Of a DNA stretch of 64,000 nucleotides, positions 37,370-44,160 are shown one piece after another. The stretch comes from Roseomonas sp. GC11 (lineage in GTDB: Bacteria > Pseudomonadota > Alphaproteobacteria > Acetobacterales > Acetobacteraceae). Every line of letters starts with the position of its first letter. Within the stretch, counting starts at the first letter, position 1. The notes under the pieces are model-generated. The model searched no databases. It was not told where the DNA came from and saw only the letters and a program-made list of their open reading frames with translations. The translations under genes were made by a program, and so were the position numbers. The stretch covers positions 12,021 to 76,020 of the forward strand of contig NZ_JANFNY010000004.1 of the NCBI RefSeq assembly GCF_024437745.1. The letters run 5' to 3'.

Positions 37370-37398
37370 TCTCTACCCTGAGGGAGAGGGCACGTCAA
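37370..37398 (-). promoter_or_regulatory. Sigma70-type promoter for the phage small-gene cluster
   Basis: On the minus strand, TTGACG (37398-37393), a 17-bp spacer and TAGAGA (37375-37370). The ATG of the first small gene is about 40 bp downstream. It is nearly the same as the host tRNA-Ser promoter (TTGACG-N17-TAGAAG), so host RNA polymerase should use it. Confidence 0.7.
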
Positions 37399-37663
37399 GC
37401 GGTTTGCGTGACGAAATGCGGGGCGTGATGCAGATTTTTTTGGCGCCCCTGGGAATGTGCAGACGCCTCCAAGCCCCCTCAGGCTACCCCTGTAGCGCCC
37501 CCTGGGCTGCACGGCGCCTGGCACTCAACGGCGGCGGCGGAAACCAAGGGTGGCGGGTGGGTGTGCCGGTGGGCGGCGCATGGGCACCGGCTGGTGATCC
37601 TCTGGATGTGCTCGGGGTGCGCTCTGGGTGATCCGTGGGGCGCGTGGGTGCCTCCACAGAAGA

Positions 37664-37701
37664 GGGAAAAACAACAGATGCCGCCACACGCGGGCGGCAG
37701 C
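37664..37701 (-). terminator. Late-operon terminator after terminase
   Basis: Minus-strand hairpin TGCCGCC/GGCGGCA with a 7-nt loop (37679-37699), followed by a T-rich run TCTGTTGTTTTTC. It would stop late transcription before the early promoter. Confidence 0.65.
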
Positions 37702-38117
37702 ATCCGGCCAGCCCAGGCGCCACCCTCGCACCCCCAAGCTGCGCCCTGGGCACACCTCAGGCACCCAAAGGCCCCCGCCAGGCTGCCCCCGTCACCCGAA
37801 ACGGTCTCACAAACCGTCGGATGATGAGGCAAATCAATGGGTTGCACAGACCGCAGCGCCCGGAAGGTGCCCGATAAGCGCCCCGCAGGGTATTGCTCGG
37901 GCGCGCGTGGGTGCGCATGGGCGCCTGCGGGCACGCCTGGGCGCGCGCGAGGGGGTACGGGGGGATACGCGCTTGGCCCTAACCGCGTTCCCGGTCAGGC
38001 ATATGCGCATCAAATATCGAGGGTCTAACCCCTTGATAGCACGAGTGGAGGGGGAATTGGGGGATTAGCCCTCTTTTACGCAGTCCCCATGCCGCCTGAA
38101 AGCTACTATAAGGATAC

Positions 38118-38173
38118 CCTATAGGAGACCCTTAGGTGATCCTCAGGTTCCCCTCAGGTTCCCCTTAGGATAC
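38118..38173. repeat. Tandem 11-bp iterons beside large terminase
   Basis: Units CCTATAGGAGAC, CCTTAGGTGAT, CCTCAGGTTCC, CCTCAGGTTCC and CCTTAGGATAC lie end to end (12 then 4 x 11 bp). The consensus is CCTYAGGTTCC. They begin 20 bp after the terminase stop. The spacing is close to one helical turn, as for phased protein-binding sites. Confidence 0.75.
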
Positions 38174-38192
38174 CCTCATGCTCACCCTGGGA

Positions 38193-39857
38193 TTACCCAG
38201 GAAGAGAGAGCCAGGAGGTACCCTCCCTCTGCTTATCTCCCAGAGCCTCTTCCATGAACCTCCTCAGTTCCTCTTCCATGAGCCTCTGCTTGTGGTCATC
38301 CACAGCCTTCTCATCGTCCTTAGCCATGTTCTCCACCCAGTAGTGAACTGCGATGGAGAGAGCATCCAGGCGGTCATCGTGCTTGATGGCCCCCCGGTCC
38401 CGCGTGATGCGGGTCATCTGGTAGAACAAGGAGTAACTGCTGGCTTTCTCCTGGGGGTGCTGATTGTAGTTCTCAGCGTCCCTTCGGATCAGGGCTTCAT
38501 CGACCACCAGGCGGTGCTGGTTCAGGACCGGCTCCAGGGTCTCGATGATGCGCCTCTCCTTCTGGGTCGAGTGGTGAACCTCCGTGGTCGTGCAGGGGTA
38601 CACCCGGTCAAGGTGAGGGCGAAGCAGGGCGATGAACATGCCATCACCCATGTTCTTCTCAACGATGATCTCCTTCACCTTGAACCTCTTGGCGGTCTCC
38701 GCGAGCTTCTTCAGGTTATCATCGTGATACCCTCCGGTGAGCCCTTGGCAGTCCAAGAGGTACAGCCTGCCATTCAGCATGGCGACCACGGCATAACCCA
38801 GTTCGTCAGCGCCTCGGCCTGAAGGGTCGATAGCCATGACGATGCCTTGGTAGGTCTGCCACTCCTGGGAGACGAAGATGGGCCGGTGGTAGCGGTCACC
38901 GGAGAAGCCAAGTAGGGGGAGACCCTGCACCACCACATCCCCAGAGGATGCCCAGGCGAGCTTCACGGGGGCCTGCTGGGGGTCGCAGCCCATCACGATC
39001 AGGTCTCGCAGCTTCAGCGGGAACTTCTCAGCATCGCTTAGGCTGGTGTCGAGCATGAACTGCAAGGCGAACCCAGAGCGACCATAGGATAGCTCTCGCT
39101 CAATCAGGTCGCTCTCGGGGAACCGCGAAGGCTCCACCGGGGAACCCTCAGGGGCACCTCGGGATATCTGCTCGATGACCCAGGGGGCCAGCCAGGGGCC
39201 GTACTTGTCCCTTTGGGTCTGGGTCGGGTAGCGCACCGGCCAGATGCGCACCTCATATCCGCGGGTGGCAAGCTGCCGGGTGTAGATGCTCTCCTCGGTC
39301 TGCGCCGTGCCAAGGTAGATGATCTGCCCGTTCGGCTTCAGTACCGCGTCGAACTCCTTCACGAGTTCAGCCAGCTTCTCGCGCTTGCCCACGGTGTCGG
39401 AGTTGTTCGTGATCTCCACGTCATCCGCCACGATGGTATCCGCACGGGAGCCCGTAAGCTGCCCGGTGATGCCCACGGATTTGACCGAGGGGGATGCGTC
39501 GGTCTTGGCTGGGCCAACCTCCCAGCGTTCCAGGGAGGTCAACTGGCCCTCCTTGGCGCGGAGGTGCTGGAGGAAGGGCACCTCTTCGATGAGGCGCTTG
39601 GCGAACAGCGAGAAGGCGTTGGCGCGGTCGCTGCTGGCGGAGACCACCATCACCTTGTGGTCGGGGTTCCGATAGAGAAGCCAAATGACGAAGATCGCGG
39701 TGATCCAGCTTTTCCCGATGCCCCGGAAGGCCATGATGATGCGGCGCCGGGGGCCATGCTGGAGGTAGCGCGCAATGTCGTATTGTACTGGGGTCGGGGT
39801 CGGAAGCCCGAGATGCTGGAACACAGCAAAGAGGAAGTTGCGGAAGTCTGCTGCCAA
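38193..39857 (-). CDS. terL: Terminase large subunit (T7 gp19-like DNA packaging ATPase/nuclease)
   Basis: A 554-aa packaging motor. Walker A is AFRGIGKS (residues 43-50) and Walker B TIVADDVE (141-148). The stretch SPSVKSVGITGQLTGSRAD is nearly identical to T7 gp19. The nuclease domain has VMAIDPSGRGADELGYAVV, IIVEKNMGDGMF and KHDDRLDALSIAV. It starts at TTG (39857); no ATG or GTG lies between this TTG and the upstream in-frame stop. Length is close to T7 gp19 (586 aa). Last late gene before the non-coding junction. Confidence 0.94.
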   Translation of the reverse strand: MAADFRNFLFAVFQHLGLPTPTPVQYDIARYLQHGPRRRIIMAFRGIGKSWITAIFVIWLLYRNPDHKVMVVSASSDRANAFSLFAKRLIEEVPFLQHLRAKEGQLTSLERWEVGPAKTDASPSVKSVGITGQLTGSRADTIVADDVEITNNSDTVGKREKLAELVKEFDAVLKPNGQIIYLGTAQTEESIYTRQLATRGYEVRIWPVRYPTQTQRDKYGPWLAPWVIEQISRGAPEGSPVEPSRFPESDLIERELSYGRSGFALQFMLDTSLSDAEKFPLKLRDLIVMGCDPQQAPVKLAWASSGDVVVQGLPLLGFSGDRYHRPIFVSQEWQTYQGIVMAIDPSGRGADELGYAVVAMLNGRLYLLDCQGLTGGYHDDNLKKLAETAKRFKVKEIIVEKNMGDGMFIALLRPHLDRVYPCTTTEVHHSTQKERRIIETLEPVLNQHRLVVDEALIRRDAENYNQHPQEKASSYSLFYQMTRITRDRGAIKHDDRLDALSIAVHYWVENMAKDDEKAVDDHKQRLMEEELRRFMEEALGDKQREGTSWLSLPG

Positions 39858-39962
39858 GGGGTCGCTTGGCGGGGTGGCCTTGGGTGCAGCCAGGATAGCC
39901 TCAGGATTTTGTCTGGTTTAGTCTGTGCGGCGGCTGAAGAGCCGTCCGGTGGGGTAGTAGCG

Positions 39963-39984
39963 GGGAGAGGCCGAAGCCCCTCCC
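39963..39984 (-). terminator. UUCG hairpin between virion protein gene and terminase
   Basis: Minus-strand stem GGGAGGGGC/GCCTCTCCC with a TTCG tetraloop, in the 134-bp gap. There is no T run, so it may be a processing or stabilising hairpin rather than a terminator. A second small hairpin (CGGCT/AGCCG, loop GAAG) lies near 39936. Confidence 0.45.
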
Positions 39985-39991
39985 AGCACTC

Positions 39992-40612
39992 CTACGGTCC
40001 TCCGTGGCGGAGACCGATCAGCGGGGAACCAGCGTTCAACTGCTGCGCCCAGATGCTCCTCGCGGGTCGCGTGGGGAGCCCACTGGCGAAGGGCTGGCTG
40101 TTCGCCCAGAGGCCGGTGGCGGTGGTGGCGGCGGAGATCGGCAGGGAAGCCATGTCCGCTACGCCCAACTGGGTGGCCCAAGCGGGGTTTGTGGCGACTG
40201 AGGCGACCGAGGGGAGCGTGCCGCCGGTACCCGCCGTGGCGAACAGGGAGGCCAGCCAGTAGAGCCCATTGGTCATCTGGAGGGGCCTGTTGCCACTCGC
40301 CGGGGTGGCGATATCCTGCACCTTGGCCCCCACCGTGTTCAGCCCAGCGATGACGTTGGAAGTGTAGAGAAGGCGCCCAGGCAGCCCGTGCTCATCCTCA
40401 TAGATGCCCAGGATCACCTGCGGGAGACCGCCGGTACCCACGGTCATCGCCGTGGTCACCCGGATGCCGATCTGGTCAGGCACCAGGGTATCCTCCGACA
40501 CATCGAAGGGGGTCACATAGAGCCGATCAAAGGTGATCGCTGCCGGAGCATAGACTGCCACCGACATGGGAAAGTACACCCTGCCGGGCATGTAGGAACG
40601 AAAGCGAAGCAT
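39992..40612 (-). CDS. Phage virion structural protein, likely tail accessory
   Basis: A 206-aa protein rich in beta-strand, Ala, Thr and Gly, with the jelly-roll-like segment YAPAAITFDRLYVTPFDVSE and VILGIYEDEHGLPGRLLYTS seen in podovirus tail appendage or carbohydrate-facing proteins. No enzymatic motif. The ATG overlaps the small-terminase stop by 1 bp (TAATG). T7 has no gene at this point between gp18 and gp19, so this is an insertion in the late cluster. The exact role is not known. Confidence 0.6.
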   Translation of the reverse strand: MLRFRSYMPGRVYFPMSVAVYAPAAITFDRLYVTPFDVSEDTLVPDQIGIRVTTAMTVGTGGLPQVILGIYEDEHGLPGRLLYTSNVIAGLNTVGAKVQDIATPASGNRPLQMTNGLYWLASLFATAGTGGTLPSVASVATNPAWATQLGVADMASLPISAATTATGLWANSQPFASGLPTRPARSIWAQQLNAGSPLIGLRHGGP

Positions 40613-40833
40613 TAGGCATCCTCGTCGGTGAACGGGAGATTGGCGACGGCGGAGGTGAGGGTGCGCCCCTCGCGGGACTTCAGGAGGTCCGCGGTCACCT
40701 TGTTGTCCGCCAGGAACTTCCGGGCCACTTCGAGGTCCGCAGGCTTCACCTCTTCGCCTGACTGAATGCGGCGCAGAAGGTCACGCAGAAGAGCCGCGTG
40801 GAGGTCTGCGAGGAGATCGTCGGTGTAGCTCAT
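40612..40833 (-). CDS. terS: Terminase small subunit (T7 gp18-like)
   Basis: A 73-aa helical protein (MSYTDDLLADLHAALLRDLL...LADNKVTADLLKS), matching small DNA maturases of T7-like phages (T7 gp18 is 89 aa), which recognise phage DNA for packaging. It lies between the endolysin gene (overlap 4 bp) and the virion protein gene. Identification rests on size, helical content and position. Confidence 0.75.
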   Translation of the reverse strand: MSYTDDLLADLHAALLRDLLRRIQSGEEVKPADLEVARKFLADNKVTADLLKSREGRTLTSAVANLPFTDEDA

Positions 40834-41228
40834 CCGATGGCGTAGAAAACATGCGAGCCGAGGGTCGCGGTGGGGGTCATCCCGCGCGCCCAGGGCGGCG
40901 AGACGGAGACCGTATGGTAGTGGTCAGCGCCCCCTGTGGTGTCCGCCAGGCGCCCCATGAGGGCTTCCCAGGCGACCTGAAGGCAGACCGCAGCGGCAGG
41001 GGAGGACAGGTCCAGGGCCACCAGCTTGGGGCGGTTGGGGTCGCTCTGGTTCCAACAGGAGAACTGGAAGGGCTTCAGGCAGACCGCCGAGATCGAAGCC
41101 CCGAACCGCCTGGGATTTGGATGGGCAGCCCGGTTGAGGATCACCGAAGCGACCGCCCGGATGCCCAACAGGCCCTCCCCGCGTGCCTCACCATAGAGGG
41201 TGCGAGCGAGGGCCTGGAGGTCGTTCAT
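40830..41228 (-). CDS. Cell wall hydrolase, SleB/CwlJ family (phage endolysin)
   Basis: A 132-aa peptidoglycan hydrolase. ALARTLYGEARGEGLLGIRA with the catalytic Glu, VASVILNRAAHPNP, AVCLKPFQFSCWNQSDPN and TGGADHYHT are the Hydrolase_2 (SleB) motifs. There is no signal peptide, so it needs a holin; two candidates are encoded directly upstream. It replaces the T7-type amidase lysozyme. Its stop overlaps the terS start by 4 bp. Confidence 0.9.
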   Translation of the reverse strand: MNDLQALARTLYGEARGEGLLGIRAVASVILNRAAHPNPRRFGASISAVCLKPFQFSCWNQSDPNRPKLVALDLSSPAAAVCLQVAWEALMGRLADTTGGADHYHTVSVSPPWARGMTPTATLGSHVFYAIG

Positions 41229-41231
41229 GGG

Positions 41232-41411
41232 TTACTGCTTGGCCCGGCGGGAGACCAGACCGGCGACCATCTCCAGAGCGCGGTACGCGCGCCCCACCCA
41301 GAGGTCATCCTTGGGGGTCGGCGTCAGGTTGACGATGACGAGGGCCAGGGTGTGCGCTGCGGCGATCACCGCCCAAAGGCTGTCGAAGTTGTCGAGGATA
41401 GTCTGGATCAT
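41232..41411 (-). CDS. Small membrane protein of the lysis cassette (holin candidate)
   Basis: A 59-aa protein: MIQTILDNFDSLWAVIAAAH then TLALVIVNLTPTPKDDLWVG. One transmembrane segment (about residues 13-29) precedes a soluble basic C-terminal tail. Position between the endolysin and a second small membrane protein fits a holin or holin partner. No similarity assigned. Confidence 0.65.
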   Translation of the reverse strand: MIQTILDNFDSLWAVIAAAHTLALVIVNLTPTPKDDLWVGRAYRALEMVAGLVSRRAKQ

Positions 41412-41413
41412 GT

Positions 41414-41617
41414 TCAGGTTCCGAAGGGGAGTTTGAAGTGCTGGGCGAGATACGATGCAATCGCCCCGAGGACGCCAGCGGCGCCCATGAGCTTGGCCCG
41501 GTCACCTTCCATGGTGCGCAGGCGCGCCTCGTGGTCCTGTCCGGTGGCGAGGATCATGTCGATCTTCGCTTCGATCCGGGCCAGGCGTTCGGCCAGAGGG
41601 GGGGCGTTATCCGCCAT
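41414..41617 (-). CDS. Holin-like protein with coiled coil and one membrane segment
   Basis: A 67-aa protein with an N-terminal coiled coil (LAERLARIEAKIDMILATGQ...) and a C-terminal membrane helix (LMGAAGVLGAIASYLAQHF), the layout of small phage holins of the XhlA type. It overlaps the upstream 68-aa gene by 11 bp. Likely permits endolysin release. Confidence 0.65.
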   Translation of the reverse strand: MADNAPPLAERLARIEAKIDMILATGQDHEARLRTMEGDRAKLMGAAGVLGAIASYLAQHFKLPFGT

Positions 41618-41813
41618 CGTCGGTCACCGGGGGCTCCACGGGGGGAGCCGGAAGCTCCGGCCCCGTGATCTGCCCAGAGGTCACCCGCATGACCCCCAAA
41701 GCCTGCCCCATGGAGACCTGAAGGGCGACTGCGGGGGTCACGGGGTGATCCGTGGGGAGAGGGGTGACGCAGACGATGACGCCGCTGGGGTCAACGACGA
41801 GATAGTGCTGCAT
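41607..41813 (-). CDS. Phage hypothetical protein
   Basis: A 68-aa protein (MQHYLVVDPSGVIVCVTPLP...) with an initial beta-strand pair and a Pro-rich C-terminus. It lies 9 bp after the tailspike stop and overlaps the holin-like gene. It is common for phages to have a short tail-linked protein here. Function unknown. Confidence 0.5.
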   Translation of the reverse strand: MQHYLVVDPSGVIVCVTPLPTDHPVTPAVALQVSMGQALGVMRVTSGQITGPELPAPPVEPPVTDDGG

Positions 41814-41822
41814 GGTCTGAGA

Positions 41823-44114
41823 CTACAACTTAGGCTTCACAGCCCTGATGAAGAGAGTACCGGCATTCACATCCACCGCCGCGCCTGTGTTGTTCGTCAG
41901 GAGCGTTCGGATCGTGTTGGTGCCTGTGGGAACCCAGGTAAGCGGGAGGGTGGTGGCAGTGGTGAACCCCGCCGTCACGCTGTCCCCGGGACGGAAGCCT
42001 GTGCATGTCCAGTTCTGCGTATCGACGGCAGCCGATGCGAGGCTCGGAGGATCATACGCGAAGGACCAAGTGTATTCCCTGACGCCCCACTTCCGGCTTC
42101 CCCCGAAGAGAACGGCAGGGGAGAACAGGGCCGGGGTGTAGATGCGCAGGGCGCGCAGGATCGCTGTGGCGCTGCCCCCACGCACGCCGATGAAGCAAAT
42201 CTTGGCGTTGTCGTGGATGGTCACCCGCTGGAGCCGGTTCAGCGCCAGACCACCAGAGAGGCTGTCAAGGTCAGCGTTGCCCTCCCAGAAGTAGGAGGGG
42301 CTACCTCCCCACACAGTGTTCATGTTCGAGAACAGGACCGGGCTGGTGCTGTCCAAGACATTCTCACTGGCGTCAAACTGCATCACCACAGGGCGCAGTT
42401 CGCTGCCCTCCGCCGCCAGGAAGAACTCCTTGCAGAGTGAGCAATCGAGGACGAAGCCCACAGCGCGACTGGTCGGGATACCCACCGTGTCGGCATTAAG
42501 GGTGAACAGCGTCAGCCCGGCGAAGGCGAAGCCCGTCAGGTTGGTCGGAGGCCCCGAGGGATTGGCGGAGAGGACCGCCATCTGCTCGAACCCCACACCA
42601 TCCGTCACGTCAATGGTCTGGCGGAAGGCGCGCTGGCGTACATTCTCCGCCGCCGCCACCAGCCGAGGCGCGCCGTGGGCAGCCATGGCCTGATGCTTGG
42701 GGAGGACCGTGAGGCCCGCACGGGTGGCGGTGCTGGTGTAGAGCACAGCGTTGCCAGTGAAGGCATAGGTGCCCGTGTAGCTCACCGCAAAGCTGCAATC
42801 GTTGGGACCGCCCGTGACTTTGGCGACGTAGGGGCTGCACGCCTCCATGCGCACATCGTGGGCGTGGACGCCGCGCTCATCTCCCGCATCAAATAGGAAC
42901 GGGATCGCCTCCCGCACCGGATAGGTCACCCCATCGCCACGCTGAAGTTCGAACGCAGGCCCGAAGAACGAATGGGCGTTGTGCCGATTGTACGCCCCAG
43001 AGGCGCAGGAGTAGCGCACCCCGTACCGCGCGGTGGTCGTGTTCGTGGCCGAGGAGTTAGCGAAGTGGCCCCCGTAGAACCGCAGGCTGTTGACCCACGA
43101 GGCAGCCTGAAGCGTCCTCAGGTCCAACCCATAGCGGCAATCGACGATGCGTCCCAGTTGGATATCGCTGTCCTCGCAGCCCACGCCATCGGAGAGAAGC
43201 TGCACGCCGATGGTGAACTTCTCAACACGAACGATCTCCACCTTGCAGGCATCAATGTTGTTGAGGCGCACCCCAACGAAATCATCGTTGGTCCATGCTG
43301 ACTGGGTTGCCGCGGTCACACGGATGCCCCGGTAGGTCTGCGCCTGCGCCCGAGTGGAACCACTCTCCCCCAGGACCAGCGCAGGGCAATCCTGCGGGCC
43401 ATCATAGAGGATTTCACCATCCATCGTGACGCTCACCGTGGAGGCCACGGAGACCGTGGTGGTGATCCGCCAGGTGCCATAGGGGATGTACAGGGGGATG
43501 CCTCGGGCAGCCGCCACGGTGGCAGCCGCTTGCAGCGCCGCCGTGTCGTCAGCGGTGCCACTCCCGATGCCCCCGTGGTTCCTGGGGTCAGCCCGGTTGC
43601 CCAGGATGGACGCCAGGAGGCGGCTGGTGGAGCCACCCTCAGGGGTCACCCCGTCGCTGCTCCGGTCGAGCCCCGAGATCATCGAGATTTCCCCGGAGCC
43701 ACCGAAGGCGAGCACCTTGTTGGCGCGCAGGCTTGCTTCGGGGAGAAGCATGTTCAGCCCGTACTCGCGCGAAGGGCGCCTCAGGGTGCGCTGCTGGAGT
43801 TCCGCGTAGAGGTCAGCGGTCTCCTGGGCGTAGTAGATCAACTGGTCCCGGAGCAGGTTCATATCCCGCTCGCGGATGTTGCTTACATCATCCCACCGGA
43901 CCAGTTCACCGGAGGGAGTGGTCCGCTGCACGCGGACGGTGGCTCCCGCTGTGGGGATGCTGGTGAGCGTGATGGCCCCGTCATGGAGCCAGGAGAAGGT
44001 TGCCGCCACATCGTTCACGAGGACCGAGACGTGCGCGCGGCTAATGAACGGGAACGTGACCGCAAAGGTCGCCGTCACGCCGTTCGCCGTATAGTCAGTG
44101 TATGAGAGGGCCAT
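41823..44114 (-). CDS. Tailspike / tail fibre (T7 gp17-type anchor, beta-helix body)
   Basis: A 763-aa receptor-binding protein. Residues 1-135 (SYTDYTANGVTATFAVTFPF, WDDVSNIRERDMNLLRDQLI) form the T7 gp17-type tail-attachment domain. From about 165 a right-handed beta-helix starts, in the pectate lyase-like form (RADPRNHGGIGSGTADDTAA, IPLYIPYGTWRITTTVSVAS). A C-terminal beta-rich domain follows. T7 gp17 is 553 aa and has a thin fibre body, so this is a spike, possibly with enzymatic action on capsule or LPS. A hairpin (GGGGAGGG/CCCTCCCC, 44131-44153) precedes it. Confidence 0.88.
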   Translation of the reverse strand: MALSYTDYTANGVTATFAVTFPFISRAHVSVLVNDVAATFSWLHDGAITLTSIPTAGATVRVQRTTPSGELVRWDDVSNIRERDMNLLRDQLIYYAQETADLYAELQQRTLRRPSREYGLNMLLPEASLRANKVLAFGGSGEISMISGLDRSSDGVTPEGGSTSRLLASILGNRADPRNHGGIGSGTADDTAALQAAATVAAARGIPLYIPYGTWRITTTVSVASTVSVTMDGEILYDGPQDCPALVLGESGSTRAQAQTYRGIRVTAATQSAWTNDDFVGVRLNNIDACKVEIVRVEKFTIGVQLLSDGVGCEDSDIQLGRIVDCRYGLDLRTLQAASWVNSLRFYGGHFANSSATNTTTARYGVRYSCASGAYNRHNAHSFFGPAFELQRGDGVTYPVREAIPFLFDAGDERGVHAHDVRMEACSPYVAKVTGGPNDCSFAVSYTGTYAFTGNAVLYTSTATRAGLTVLPKHQAMAAHGAPRLVAAAENVRQRAFRQTIDVTDGVGFEQMAVLSANPSGPPTNLTGFAFAGLTLFTLNADTVGIPTSRAVGFVLDCSLCKEFFLAAEGSELRPVVMQFDASENVLDSTSPVLFSNMNTVWGGSPSYFWEGNADLDSLSGGLALNRLQRVTIHDNAKICFIGVRGGSATAILRALRIYTPALFSPAVLFGGSRKWGVREYTWSFAYDPPSLASAAVDTQNWTCTGFRPGDSVTAGFTTATTLPLTWVPTGTNTIRTLLTNNTGAAVDVNAGTLFIRAVKPKL

Positions 44115-44160
44115 GTCCGTGAAAGGTGGTGGGGAGGGCGGTTAACCCTCCCCGTTGGCT

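Larger units (their letters stand above)
37330..38192. other. 863-bp phage non-coding region, likely virion-end junction
   Basis: From the terminase stop it holds: 11-bp tandem iterons (38118-38173), a G-rich block (about 37880-37985), a C-rich block (about 37690-37800), a minus-strand terminator (37664-37701) and a minus-strand sigma70 promoter (37370-37398). Open frames here are low-complexity and not credible. In T7-like genomes the large terminase is near the right end, so the terminal repeat or packaging site probably lies here. Confidence 0.55.

Noticed and set aside
37479-37934. Pro/Arg/His-rich frames, up to 151 codons, on the minus strand in the non-coding junction
   Set aside because: Low-complexity translation of C-rich and G-rich blocks, without ribosome site or domain.
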